DNA of 64,000 nt, taken from the NCBI RefSeq assembly GCF_900105175.1, contig NZ_LT629771.1:5786622-5850621 (forward strand), read 5' to 3'. The notes beneath the pieces are model-generated. The model worked only from the letters and a program-made list of their open reading frames with translations, was not told the DNA's origin and did not search any database. The translations under genes and the position numbers were made by a program. Position 1 is the first letter of the stretch; each line of letters begins with the position of its first letter. The stretch comes from Jiangella sp. DSM 45060 (GTDB taxonomy: Bacteria; Actinomycetota; Actinomycetes; Jiangellales; Jiangellaceae). Shown here one piece after another: positions 14,833-23,377 of the stretch.

Positions 14833-15633
14833 GTGCCGGTGGTGAGCGTCCTGAGCCTCAAGGGCGGCGTCGGGAAGACGTCGGTCACGCTCGGGCTGGC
14901 CGGCGCGGCGGCCGCGCAGAAGCTGCGCTGCGTCGTCGTCGACCTCGACCCGCAGGGCAACGCCACCACGGTGCTGGCGCCCGACGGCGTGCGGTTCACC
15001 GCCAACGACGTCCTCAGCGGCGACCACCCCGTGGCCATCGGCGACGCGCTCACCGTCAGCGGCTGGGGCGAGCCGGTCCGCGTCCTCGCCGGCGAGCCCG
15101 CACTCGAGCGGCGCAACCACCCGCCCGACGGCCCGCCCGGACGCCACCACGTGCGCACCGCGCTGGCCGGCCTGCGCGACGCCGACCTCGTGCTGATCGA
15201 CTGCCCGCCCAGCCTGGCCGAGCTGACCCGCAACGCGCTGGCGGCCAGCGACACCGCGCTCGTCGTCACCGAGCCGACGGCGTTCGCGCTGGCCGGCGCC
15301 CAGCAGGCGCTCGACGCCGTCGACGCCGTCCGCAGCGCCCACAACCTGCGGCTGCGGCCGGCCGGCATCGTCGTCAACCGGTTCCGGGCCGGCTCCGCCG
15401 AGCACCGGTACCGCCTCGACGAGCTGATCGCCGCCTACCGCGACCTCGTCATCGACCCCGTGCTGCCGGAACGCTCGGCCATCTCCCGCGCCCAGGGCGC
15501 CGGGTTGCCGGTGCAGCGCTGGCCGTCGCCGGGCGCGCGCGAGGCCGGCCGCATCTTCGCCGGCTACCTCACACTGCTGCTGAGCACGTCCCGGACCGGC
15601 GCCGGGCCGTTCTCGAAGGGGGTGTCCCGATGA
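14833..15633 (+). CDS. ParA/MinD-type ATPase
   Basis: A 266-residue Walker ATPase. The deviant Walker A is LKGGVGKTSVTLGLAGAAA with both signature lysines, Walker A' is VVVDLDPQGNATTVL, and Walker B is DLVLIDCPPSLAELTRNAL. The C-terminal VNRFRAGSAEHRYRLDELIAAY and PVLPERSAISRAQGAGLPV are standard ParA features. No ParB is adjacent; the coupled downstream gene instead encodes a small Lys-rich protein. The role is therefore likely positioning of a protein complex or cargo rather than chromosome segregation, as inferred from context only. Confidence 0.9.
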   Translation: MPVVSVLSLKGGVGKTSVTLGLAGAAAAQKLRCVVVDLDPQGNATTVLAPDGVRFTANDVLSGDHPVAIGDALTVSGWGEPVRVLAGEPALERRNHPPDGPPGRHHVRTALAGLRDADLVLIDCPPSLAELTRNALAASDTALVVTEPTAFALAGAQQALDAVDAVRSAHNLRLRPAGIVVNRFRAGSAEHRYRLDELIAAYRDLVIDPVLPERSAISRAQGAGLPVQRWPSPGAREAGRIFAGYLTLLLSTSRTGAGPFSKGVSR

Positions 15634-15917
15634 GCTCGTCGCTTCCGCCGCCGCGGCCCGCGCTCGTCCGCCGTCCCGACGGCACCGTCCACTCCGCCGC
15701 GCCGCACCTCTCCTCGCTCTCCGTCGACGACGCCGCCGTCGCGAAGGCGGTCAAGAAGCACAAGAAGAAGAAGGCCCATCCCGGCGACGACGACGCTGAG
15801 GTCGTGGTCACGCTGTCCAAGCGCGACCGCAAGCGGCTGCGGCGCAAGGCCGACGGCTACGGCTGGACGGCGGAGGAAGCAGCCGCGCACGTCCTTCGTG
15901 CGTGGGCCGATGAGTAG
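15630..15917 (+). CDS. Small Lys-rich partner of the ParA-like ATPase
   Basis: A 95-residue protein whose ATG overlaps the ParA stop (ATGA), so translation is coupled. The N-terminal half is Pro/Ser-rich and probably disordered, followed by a strongly basic stretch (KAVKKHKKKKAHPGDDD). The C-terminal ~45 residues (VVVTLSKRDRKRLRRKADGYGWTAEEAAAHVLRAWADE) look like a ribbon-helix-helix-like or short helical domain. By position it may be the DNA- or cargo-binding partner replacing ParB. I do not recognise a named family. Confidence 0.65.
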   Translation: MSSSLPPPRPALVRRPDGTVHSAAPHLSSLSVDDAAVAKAVKKHKKKKAHPGDDDAEVVVTLSKRDRKRLRRKADGYGWTAEEAAAHVLRAWADE

Positions 15918-16434
15918 GCCGGGCTACACGGTCCTGCAGGTTCCGGTGCCGGCTCTGGAGACGTTCGTCCGCGGCCGGTTCGAGCACTACGACCGCGCGT
16001 ACGTCTCCCCCGACCCGGCGTTCACGCACGCGCACATCACGGCGCTGGCGCCGTTCCTGCCGGCGCCCGATCCCGCCGCGCTGGACACCGTGGCGGCCAT
16101 CGCCGCGGCCGCGTCGCCGATCACGTTCACGCTGCGCCGGCTGGAGACGTTCCCGAACGGCATCGTCTACCTCGCGCCCGAGCCGGCCGACCCGTTCCGC
16201 GCGCTCACCGAGGCGCTCGTCGCGGCGTTCCCGCAGTGCCCGCCGTACGGCGGCGAGTTCCCCGACGTCGTGCCGCACCTCACCCTCGACCAGCTCTCGG
16301 CGGACGTGTCGGTGGCGTCGACCCGCGACGCCCTGGGCGGCACCGTCCCCGTCACGTGCGTCGCCGACCGTGTCGACCTCGCGTGGTACCAGCCGGAACG
16401 GTCGCGGCTGCTGGCCAGCTTCGCCCTAGGGTGA
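15910..16434 (+). CDS. 2'-5' RNA ligase-family (2H) phosphoesterase
   Basis: A 174-residue 2H phosphoesterase-like protein with the two required histidine motifs, HAHITALAPF and VPHLTLDQ, separated by about 85 residues. Such enzymes hydrolyse cyclic phosphodiesters in RNA or nucleotides. The ATG at 15910 (MSRPGYTVLQVPVPALE) overlaps the end of the ParA-partner gene by 8 nt, suggesting one three-gene operon. Its end overlaps the convergent nagA gene by 9 nt. Confidence 0.8.
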   Translation: MSRPGYTVLQVPVPALETFVRGRFEHYDRAYVSPDPAFTHAHITALAPFLPAPDPAALDTVAAIAAAASPITFTLRRLETFPNGIVYLAPEPADPFRALTEALVAAFPQCPPYGGEFPDVVPHLTLDQLSADVSVASTRDALGGTVPVTCVADRVDLAWYQPERSRLLASFALG

Positions 16435-17556
16435 CCACTCGCCGCGGGCCATGACGGCGTCGACGGCGAGGTCCGCGTCGAGCACGACGAGGTCGGCGTC
16501 GAGGCCGGGGGCGAGCGCGCCGGTGCGGTCGTCGAGGCCGAGCAGCCGGGCCGGCGTGGCAGACGTCGCTCGCACCGCCTCGGGCACGGTGAACCCGGCC
16601 TGCTGGACGGCGAAGCGGAAGGCGTGGTCCATGGTGAGCGTGCTGCCGGCGATGGAGCCGCCCTCGACCAGCCGGGCCACCCCGTTCTCGACGCGCACCG
16701 ACAGCTCGCCGAGCACGTACTCGCCGTCGCCGATGTCCGTCGCGTCCATGGCGTCGGTGACCAGCGCGATGCGGGCAGGGCCGGCCGCGCTGCGCACCAT
16801 GCGGGCGATCGCGGCATGCAGGTGGACGCCGTCCAGGATCAGCTCGACGGTGACCCGCTCGTCCTCCAGCAGCGCGACGATGGGGCCCGGGTCGCGATGG
16901 TGGACCGGCGCCATCGCGTTGAACAGGTGCGTCGCGACCGTCGCCCCGGCGTCGATCGCCTGCCTCGTCACGTCGTAGGTGGCGTCGGTGTGCCCGACGG
17001 CGGCGACGGCGCCCGCCGCGACGACCGCGCGGACCGCGTCGAGCCCGTGGTCGAGCTCGGGCGCGAGGGTGACCATGCGGACGGTGCCGTGGCCGGCCTT
17101 CAGCAGCCGGTCGACGGCGTCCGGCTCGGGCACGCGGAGGGCGCGCTCGTCGTGGGCGCCCTTGCGGGCCGGCGAGATCCACGGCCCCTCCAGGTGCACG
17201 CCCGCGATGAGGCCCTCGCCGGTCAGCTCGGCCAGCACCCGCACGTCGTGCTCGAGCGCGTCGTACTCGCCGGTGACCAGGCTCGCGACGATGGACGTGG
17301 TGCCGTGGCGGCGGTGCGTGGCGACGAACGTGCGCACGGCCTCGTCGTCGGCGCCCACCACGGTGCCGCCGCCCCCGCCGTGCGTGTGCATGTCGACGAA
17401 CCCGGGCACCAGCCAGCGACCGCCGAGGTCGCGGTCGGGGCTCGCCGGCGGCGGGCCGGACCCGAGCGCGGCGATGCGCCCGCCGTCGGTCTGCAGCCAG
17501 CCGTCCTCCACCACACCGTCGGGCGTGACCATCTGCGCACCGGCGATCACCGTCAT
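16426..17556 (-). CDS. nagA: N-acetylglucosamine-6-phosphate deacetylase
   Basis: A 376-residue amidohydrolase that converts GlcNAc-6-phosphate to glucosamine-6-phosphate and acetate, committing amino sugar to glycolysis or cell-wall recycling. Metal and active-site motifs are visible: VDMHTHGGGGG (HxH), GVHLEGPWISPARKGAHDE, VAAVGHTDATYD, ATHLFNAM, and LVTDAMDATD with the catalytic Asp. ELILDGVHLH is the usual substrate-side His segment. The length is normal. AGGAGG lies just before the ATG. It is monocistronic here, away from a phosphotransferase system, with genes for amino-sugar glycosidases 44 kb away in the window. Confidence 0.93.
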   Translation of the reverse strand: MTVIAGAQMVTPDGVVEDGWLQTDGGRIAALGSGPPPASPDRDLGGRWLVPGFVDMHTHGGGGGTVVGADDEAVRTFVATHRRHGTTSIVASLVTGEYDALEHDVRVLAELTGEGLIAGVHLEGPWISPARKGAHDERALRVPEPDAVDRLLKAGHGTVRMVTLAPELDHGLDAVRAVVAAGAVAAVGHTDATYDVTRQAIDAGATVATHLFNAMAPVHHRDPGPIVALLEDERVTVELILDGVHLHAAIARMVRSAAGPARIALVTDAMDATDIGDGEYVLGELSVRVENGVARLVEGGSIAGSTLTMDHAFRFAVQQAGFTVPEAVRATSATPARLLGLDDRTGALAPGLDADLVVLDADLAVDAVMARGEWSP

Positions 17557-17612
17557 GCGTTCCTCCTGGCTCTTTCGTCTCGATGCGCACCGTATCGCTA
17601 CCCTCGGTGACC

Positions 17613-18290
17613 ATGACGGTGACGGTGCGGTCCCGGTTCCGCGGTCCCACGACGTCGGGCAACGGCGGGTACGTGGCCGGCCTGCTGGCGAGCCGCCTCG
17701 GCGACGGTCCGGCGACCGTCACGCTGCGGACGCCGCCGCCACTGGACACACCGCTGACGGTGCGGTCGTCGGCGCCCGACGCCCTGGAGCTGTTCGACGG
17801 CTCCACCCTGGTCGCCGTCGTCGCCACCGCCCCCGACGACCTCGCCGCCGTCCCGCCCGTCCCCGTCGAGGAGGTCGCGGAGATCTCGGCGCGGTACCCG
17901 GGCTTCACCGCCCACCCGTTCCCCGAGTGCTTCGTCTGCGGCCCGGAGCGCTCCCCCGACGACGGACTCAGACTGTTCCCCGGTCGCGTCGGCGACGGCC
18001 GCACCGCCTGCCTCTGGTCCGTCGCCGCCGACGTCGCCGGCGCCCCCGAGTTCGTCTGGGCCGCTCTCGACTGCCCCGGCGGCTGGTCGGCGCCCATCGA
18101 GGGCCGCCCCATGGTGCTCGGCCGCATCACCGCCGCCGTCTCGGACCTCCCGCTGCCCAGCGAGTCGTGCCTGGTCATGGGCGCGCTCGTCGGCACCGAG
18201 GGCCGCAAGACCTGGACCGACTCCACCCTCTACGGCGCCGACGGCCGGGTGCTCGGCCGGGCCCGATCCACCTGGATCGCGATCGCCTGA
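17613..18290 (+). CDS. Hotdog-fold thioesterase-like protein
   Basis: A 225-residue protein with two hotdog-like halves. The early GNGGYVAGLLASRLG, the cysteine pair in HPFPECFVCGPERSPDDGL, the middle WAALDCPGGW and the later GRITAAV strand recall actinobacterial acyl-CoA thioesterase-like proteins with the PECFVCGP signature. The substrate is unknown. TACCCT (17599-17604) is placed 8 nt before the ATG at 17613, indicating a leaderless mRNA and supporting this start over the ATG at 17583. The gene is divergent from nagA. Confidence 0.78.
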   Translation: MTVTVRSRFRGPTTSGNGGYVAGLLASRLGDGPATVTLRTPPPLDTPLTVRSSAPDALELFDGSTLVAVVATAPDDLAAVPPVPVEEVAEISARYPGFTAHPFPECFVCGPERSPDDGLRLFPGRVGDGRTACLWSVAADVAGAPEFVWAALDCPGGWSAPIEGRPMVLGRITAAVSDLPLPSESCLVMGALVGTEGRKTWTDSTLYGADGRVLGRARSTWIAIA

Positions 18291-18332
18291 CTCACCCTGT
18301 TTTGTTCCCGCGTTCACCCCGCGAAAAAGGCG

Positions 18333-18362
18333 TTGCCGCGGGGTCGGGTGGGCGCATAACGT
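18333..18362 (+). promoter_or_regulatory. Promoter of the structured RNA
   Basis: TTGCCG (18333-18338), an 18-nt spacer, and TAACGT (18357-18362), or CATAAC with a 16-nt spacer. It is a fair sigma-70-type promoter 33 nt upstream of the 12-codon ORF. Confidence 0.5.
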
Positions 18363-18364
18363 GG

Positions 18365-18669
18365 TGGGCACACGGAGAGGAGGTGGTCCAGTAGATGAAT
18401 AGCTATCGGACTCGTGAGGTGGCTGCTCGCTAGCAGCCCTGCTCGTCGCAGGACTTGGGGGTGACCCCAGCGGTTCGCCGGCTTGGTTGCTGGCACTACC
18501 GAGCAGTCACCCGACCCGTGGGCTCCCGGCGCTGGTCCGTCCGGGCCACGACTGACGACCGTGTGTCGCTCAGCGTGGAAGCAGCCCACGGGTCGTCCCA
18601 TTTCTGGGGACGTTCCCGGCGCCCGCCGCTGGGCGCGGCACCGCCGGCCGGCCTTTCGATCGGCCGGCG
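18365..18669 (+). ncRNA. Structured RNA of unknown function containing a 12-codon ORF
   Basis: Several stems can be read directly. GGCTGCT/AGCAGCC (18421-18438) holds the ORF stop codon; TGGGG-GTGA-CCCCA has a GNRA-type loop. A perfect 13-bp stem CGACCCGTGGGCT (18512-18524) / AGCCCACGGGTCG (18583-18595) encloses a CCCGG/CCGGG hairpin and the arm CCACG-a-CTGA-CGAC / GTCG-c-TCAG-CGTGG, forming a three-way junction. CGTCCC/GGGACG (18594-18612) partly competes with the 13-bp stem. A hairpin at 18642-18669 may terminate it. I cannot match it to tmRNA, RNase P, 6S, 6C or a riboswitch I know. With no gene for over 1 kb downstream it may act in trans. Confidence 0.6.
18395..18433 (+). CDS. 12-residue leader-type peptide
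   Basis: ATG to TAG encodes MNSYRTREVAAR. It is preceded by GAGAGGAGGTGG, a very strong Shine-Dalgarno, and its codons (AGC TAT CGG ACT CGT) are far less GC-rich at third positions than genes nearby, which suggests nucleotide-level constraint. The stop codon sits in the loop-side of a 7-bp hairpin. Translation could control folding of the surrounding RNA; the peptide itself may be unimportant. I believe similar peptides are widespread in actinobacteria, but I cannot name them. Confidence 0.5.
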   Translation: MNSYRTREVAAR

Positions 18670-18916
18670 CTGATGTCGATCGCCGGAATCGCGTTCTGCC
18701 CGTCGCCGCACGCCGCCAGCACGCGCTCGCGCGCTCTCGAAGCGGCCGGCGCGCAACGTGAGCGGGCAGCGAACCTCTGCCACAGCCTCGCCGGCCGCCA
18801 CCCCAGCGAACCCGCACCGCAGCCCTGCCGCCACCCAGCGAGCCACGCCGATAGCCGAGCTGGCCGCGACCCAAGCAGGCCAAGCGGCAGCCGGCGGGCA
18901 ACGAGCCGCGCAGAGC

Positions 18917-19034
18917 CGCTCGCCAGCCCGCCAGCCCGCCAGCCCGCCAGCTCGCCCGCTCGCCCGCCAGCCCGCTCGCCCGCTCGCCCGCCAGCCCGCT
19001 CGCCCGCCAGCCCGCTGGCCCGCTGGCCCGCTGC
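18917..19034. repeat. Degenerate 8-bp tandem repeat
   Basis: About fourteen tandem octamers of the form GCCCGCCA, GCCCGCTC or GCCCGCTG. It gives spurious open frames encoding PAS/ARP-type repeats in every direction. It lies in a 1.1-kb stretch without a supportable gene (18670-19719). Confidence 0.8.
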
Positions 19035-19068
19035 GCTACAAGCGCAGCGGCGCGTTCACGGCGCGAGG

Positions 19069-19091
19069 TTGTCGGTGCCCGCCCGTAGGGT
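19069..19091 (+). promoter_or_regulatory. PafBC/RecA-NDp-like promoter motif
   Basis: TTGTCGGTG (19069-19077), N8, TAGGGT (19086-19091): an exact fit to the tTGTCRgtg-N8-TAnnnT consensus of the DNA-damage-inducible, PafBC-dependent promoter in mycobacteria. It shares flanking GGGCCCCACCCGG-type sequence with the repeats at 861 and 1052. No intact gene follows. Confidence 0.6.
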
Positions 19092-19228
19092 GGGCCCCAC
19101 CCGGGCCGGGAGGGGTCGACTTACCACCACGCGACGCGACTCTGGTGCCGTCGTCTGATCCGCGCCGTTTCCGCGCCCCGTCGTTGGTGCTCGGTCAGCC
19201 GCTCAGCGACGTGCCCGGACTCTCACGC

Positions 19229-19279
19229 CAAGATCGTCCAGGTTTTGTGGCGTGATCACCCGAATCCTGGATGATCTCG
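19229..19279. repeat. REP-like imperfect palindrome
   Basis: AGATCGTCCAGG (19231-19242) pairs 11 of 12 with CCTGGATGATCT (19266-19277) around a central GTGATCAC. The sequence type resembles short palindromic elements scattered between genes in many actinomycetes; only one copy lies in this window. Confidence 0.6.
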
Positions 19280-19286
19280 GCGCGGC

Positions 19287-19507
19287 AGCGGCCAGCGGAC
19301 CCGTCACCAAAGCGGAGCCGGTGGCCGGACCCACCCAGCCAGCGTGAGCGGCCAGCGGTCCCGTCTGCGCAATGGAGCCGGTAGCAACGCCGGGCCACCC
19401 GACAGCGGCCAGCGGACCCGTCACCACAGCGGAGCCGGTAGCCGGAACACCATCTGCGACCCGTGAACGGCCAGCGGACCCGAACCCCTGCAGAGCTGGA
19501 AGCCGGG
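19287..19507. repeat. Four diverged ~60-bp tandem repeats
   Basis: Units beginning near 19287, 19347, 19405 and 19467 share CGGCCAGCGGACCCG...AGCGGAGCCGGTAGCCGG. They keep an open frame on the minus strand (TGPLAA...ATGSALVTGPLAA) but without a start context or a protein-like remainder, so I treat them as noncoding repeats. Together with 19510-19719, where I see nothing, they fill the gap up to pdxH. Confidence 0.6.
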
Positions 19508-19719
19508 CCCATCTTCCGGCCGGCCCCCTGATGCTGCTTTCACGGGGGCGCGGGTGGCCGGGTCAAGCGGTCCTCCGTCGCGCGAAGCGCCAAGCAGAAG
19601 GTCCGCTTGAGGCGGCCTCCCGCGCCCTCGACAATGGAGAGCAGCAGGGGGCAGGCCAACGCGGCAAACCCAACGAACGGGCGCCCGGCCAACGCGCCCC
19701 GGTCCACGGCCCACGGAAC

Positions 19720-20379
19720 TCAGGGAGCGAGCCGCTCCACCACCCAGGCGTCATCCGGGCCGCCGGAAGCACGCCGATACCGCAGCCGATCATGCAGCCG
19801 CGCCACCCCGCCCTGCCAGAACTCCACGGTGTCGGGCACCACCCGGTAGCCGCTCCAGAAGTCGGGCAGCGGCACCTCGTCGGGGAACCGCTCGCCCACC
19901 GCCGCGGCCGCCGCCTCGAGGTCGGCGCGGGTGCCGATGACCGCGGACTGGTGGCTGGCCCAGGCACCGATCTGGGACTCCCGCGGCCGGGTCAGCCAGT
20001 ACGCCAGCGTTGCCTCCCGGGACACCGCCGAGGCGGCGCCGCAGACGAGGACCTGGCGTTCCATGGCGATCCACGGGAAGCACAGCGACACCCACGGGTT
20101 GGCCGCGATCTCCGTCGCCTTGCGGGAACCGGTGTTGGTGAAGAAGACGAAAGCGCCGTCGTCGATGCCCTTGAGCAGCACCGTTCGGCTGCTGGGCCGG
20201 CCGTCGGCGCTGGTGGTGCCGAGGACCATGGCGTTGGGCTCGGCCATGCCCATGGTGACGGCGTCGTGCAGCCAGGCGCGGAACTCGTCGAACGGGTCGG
20301 GCGCGAGGTCGCCTTCGAGCAGCCGCCCGGACGTGTACCGGCGGCGCATGCGCGGCAGTCCTTCCTCCACGTCCTCCAC
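19720..20379 (-). CDS. pdxH: Pyridoxamine 5'-phosphate oxidase
   Basis: A 219-residue FMN enzyme that oxidises PNP/PMP to pyridoxal 5'-phosphate. It shows MRRRYTSGRLLEGDLAPDPFDEFRAWL (N-terminal signature RRxYxxxxL), SSRTVLLKGIDDGAFVFFTN (FMN phosphate contact), the RQV-L-CG strand, and the C-terminal signature EFWQGGVARLHDRLRYRR. The GTG at 20379 keeps the family's short N-terminal arm; the ATG at 20349 is the alternative. It is divergent from citrate synthase, a linkage seen often in actinobacteria, and serC, a PLP enzyme, lies just beyond. Confidence 0.95.
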   Translation of the reverse strand: MEDVEEGLPRMRRRYTSGRLLEGDLAPDPFDEFRAWLHDAVTMGMAEPNAMVLGTTSADGRPSSRTVLLKGIDDGAFVFFTNTGSRKATEIAANPWVSLCFPWIAMERQVLVCGAASAVSREATLAYWLTRPRESQIGAWASHQSAVIGTRADLEAAAAAVGERFPDEVPLPDFWSGYRVVPDTVEFWQGGVARLHDRLRYRRASGGPDDAWVVERLAP

Positions 20380-20462
20380 TCTGTCACCCCCGCCAGACAG
20401 AACGCCGCCCACCACAGGGACGTGGCGGAGGCCACTGTGGGAAACCGCACATTCACATTGTC

Positions 20463-20488
20463 GCAACTTGTGGAGAGCCACCAGTTGC
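20463..20488. promoter_or_regulatory. 26-bp inverted repeat in the pdxH-citrate synthase gap
   Basis: GCAACTTGTGG / CCACCAGTTGC (10 of 11 paired) with an AGAG loop, 52 nt upstream of the citrate synthase start. It is a plausible regulator site for the divergent pair; no known consensus was recognised. Confidence 0.4.
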
Positions 20489-20539
20489 GGGGCATGATGG
20501 TCGTGGGGGCCCGCGAGCGCACCACGAATGGAGATGTCA

Positions 20540-21646
20540 ATGACCGAGGTCAAGCATGGCCTTGAGGGTGTCGTAGCGTTCGAGACCCAGATCGCCGAGC
20601 CGGACAAGGAAGGCGGTGCGCTCCGCTACCGCGGGGTCGACATCGACGACCTGGTCGGCCGGGTGCCGTTCGGCAACGTGTGGGGTCTGCTGGTCGACGG
20701 CGCGTTCGATCCCGGCCTGCCGCCGGCCGAGCCGCTGGAGCTGCCGGTCCGCACCGGCGACGTCCGGGTCGACGTGCAGAGCTCGGTCGCCACGCTGGCG
20801 CCGCTCTGGGGCTTCCAGCCGCTGCTCGACACCAGCGACGACGACGCCCGCGACCAGCTGGCGCGCAGCGCGTCCGCCATGCTCTCGTTCGTCGCCCAGT
20901 CGGCGCGCGTCGGCGCCGGTCAGGCGCCTGTTCCCGACGACGTCGTGGCGCGGGCGGGCAGCATCGTCGAGCAGTTCATGGTGCGCTGGCGCGGCGAGCC
21001 CGACCCCCGCCACACCGCTGCCGTCGACGCCTACCTGACGTCCGCCGCCGAGCACGGCATGAACGCGTCGACGTTCACTGGACGAGTGGTCGCGTCCACA
21101 GGCGCCGACGTCGCCGCGTCGCTGTCCGCGGCCGTCGGCGCGATGAGCGGCCCGCTGCACGGCGGCGCCCCGTCGCGGGTGCTGGCCATGATCGAGGAGA
21201 TCGAGCGCACCGGCGACCCCGTCGGATACGTGAAGGGCATCCTCGACCGCGGCGAGCGGCTCATGGGCTTCGGTCACCGCGTCTACCGCGCCGAGGACCC
21301 CCGTGCCCGCACGCTGCGCCGCGTCGCCCGCGAGCTGGGCGCGCCCCGCTACGAGGTCGCCGAGGCGTTCGAGAAGGCCGCGCTGTCGGAGCTGCACGAG
21401 CGCAAGCCCGACCGCGTGCTCGCCACCAACGTGGAGTTCTGGGCCGCCATCGTGCTCGACTTCGCCGAGGTCCCGGCGAACATGTTCACGTCGATGTTCA
21501 CCTCGGCCCGCACGGCCGGCTGGTGCGCGCACATCCTCGAGCAGAAGAAGACCGGCCGGCTGGTCCGCCCGTCCGCCAAGTACACCGGCCCGGGCGCCCG
21601 CACCCCCGACACCGTCCCCGGCTGGAGCCCTGCCTGGGCCGCCTGA
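20540..21646 (+). CDS. Citrate synthase (type II-like, actinobacterial citrate synthase 2)
   Basis: A 368-residue citrate synthase condensing acetyl-CoA with oxaloacetate. The active-site histidines are in SGPLHGGAPSRV and MGFGHRVYRAEDPRA, and the catalytic Asp region is TNVEFWAAIVLDFAEVP. LRYRGVDIDDLVGRVPFGNVWGLL is the standard N-terminal segment. The ATG at 20540 has GGAGA 5 nt upstream and is preferred over the ATG at 20528. It matches the citA/gltA2-type genes adjacent to pdxH in Streptomyces and mycobacteria. A 12-bp stem terminator follows. Confidence 0.93.
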   Translation: MTEVKHGLEGVVAFETQIAEPDKEGGALRYRGVDIDDLVGRVPFGNVWGLLVDGAFDPGLPPAEPLELPVRTGDVRVDVQSSVATLAPLWGFQPLLDTSDDDARDQLARSASAMLSFVAQSARVGAGQAPVPDDVVARAGSIVEQFMVRWRGEPDPRHTAAVDAYLTSAAEHGMNASTFTGRVVASTGADVAASLSAAVGAMSGPLHGGAPSRVLAMIEEIERTGDPVGYVKGILDRGERLMGFGHRVYRAEDPRARTLRRVARELGAPRYEVAEAFEKAALSELHERKPDRVLATNVEFWAAIVLDFAEVPANMFTSMFTSARTAGWCAHILEQKKTGRLVRPSAKYTGPGARTPDTVPGWSPAWAA

Positions 21647-21669
21647 CCACCAGCGACGTACGACGCCAC

Positions 21670-21701
21670 GCGCCGGTCCGTGTCATCTGACGGACCGGCG
21701 C
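21670..21701 (+). terminator. Intrinsic terminator after citrate synthase
   Basis: Perfect 12-bp stem GCGCCGGTCCGT / ACGGACCGGCGC with an 8-nt loop, 24 nt after the stop codon. Confidence 0.75.
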
Positions 21702-21762
21702 TCGCATGCCCGGGAACATGCGGCACAATGGCCTACCTGACAGTGTCGTCACACTTCCGTAA

Positions 21763-22920
<1,158 letters not shown>

Positions 22921-22938
22921 GTCACCGAAACTGTCAAT

Positions 22939-22983
22939 AACAACGCCCGGCCGCGATTCGTGTCAGCGGCCGGGCGCGTTGTT
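22939..22983 (+). terminator. Intrinsic terminator after serC
   Basis: AACAACG-CCCGGCCGC pairs with GCGGCCGGG-(CG)-CGTTGTT, a 16-bp stem with one 2-nt bulge and an 11-nt loop, followed by GGTT. Confidence 0.75.
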
Positions 22984-23249
22984 GGTTCCACTTACTCGCA
23001 GGAACCCATTCCCCCGTCGTGTTCCTGACACAACCATAGAGGTCGGCGACGACTAGGGGGATCATCCGTTCGGTCCCTCTGACGGTCGGCCACGCGGTCA
23101 GCAATCTACGGCAGTAGAACGTCGATTCGTGCTGGCAGGAGGCCCGCACGCAACGTATTTGCAACGCCAGATCACTTAGTCATCGACTTGGTCACTGAAC
23201 GGTGAATTCACCGCGACGACCAGCGGTTCGGCGCGCGGAGACCGACGCG
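22984..23249. other. Intergenic stretch without a recognised gene
   Basis: This stretch is clearly less GC-rich than its surroundings and has no ORF with a start signal. GGTGAATTCACC (23201-23212) is a perfect 12-bp palindrome, perhaps an operator. TAAGCT at 23250-23255 is a likely -10 element for the small membrane-protein gene that follows. Nothing else is supported. Confidence 0.5.
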
Positions 23250-23288
23250 TAAGCTGACCCCGACGACCCTGTGAAGGAGGCGGCCACG

Positions 23289-23372
23289 GTGCGCCCGAAG
23301 ACCACCCGGCAACTGGTGACCGCGGCCTTGGTCCTCATGGTGCTCGTCGTCGCGGTGGCGACCCTGTTCTGA
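23289..23372 (+). CDS. Single-pass membrane microprotein, 27 residues
   Basis: GTG to TGA encodes a protein starting MRPKTTRQLVTAALVLMVLV and ending AVATLF. It has a basic cytoplasmic N-terminus and one transmembrane helix. AAGGAGG lies 7 nt upstream of the GTG and a TAAGCT -10 box another 20 nt upstream, so expression signals are complete. I do not recognise a family; it may be a regulatory membrane peptide. It stops 6 nt before the end of the convergent cyclic phosphodiesterase gene. Confidence 0.6.
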   Translation: MRPKTTRQLVTAALVLMVLVVAVATLF

Positions 23373-23377
23373 CGGTG

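Noticed and set aside
18365-18669. tmRNA, RNase P RNA or 6C RNA
   Set aside because: There is no tRNA-like end, no AGAGGAAAGTCC-type RNase P core and no twin C6 loops, and the ORF is not an Ala-Leu-Ala-Ala tag.
19195-19512. Small minus-strand gene over the 60-bp repeats
   Set aside because: The frame is open only because of the repeats; there is no SD and no protein-like part outside them.
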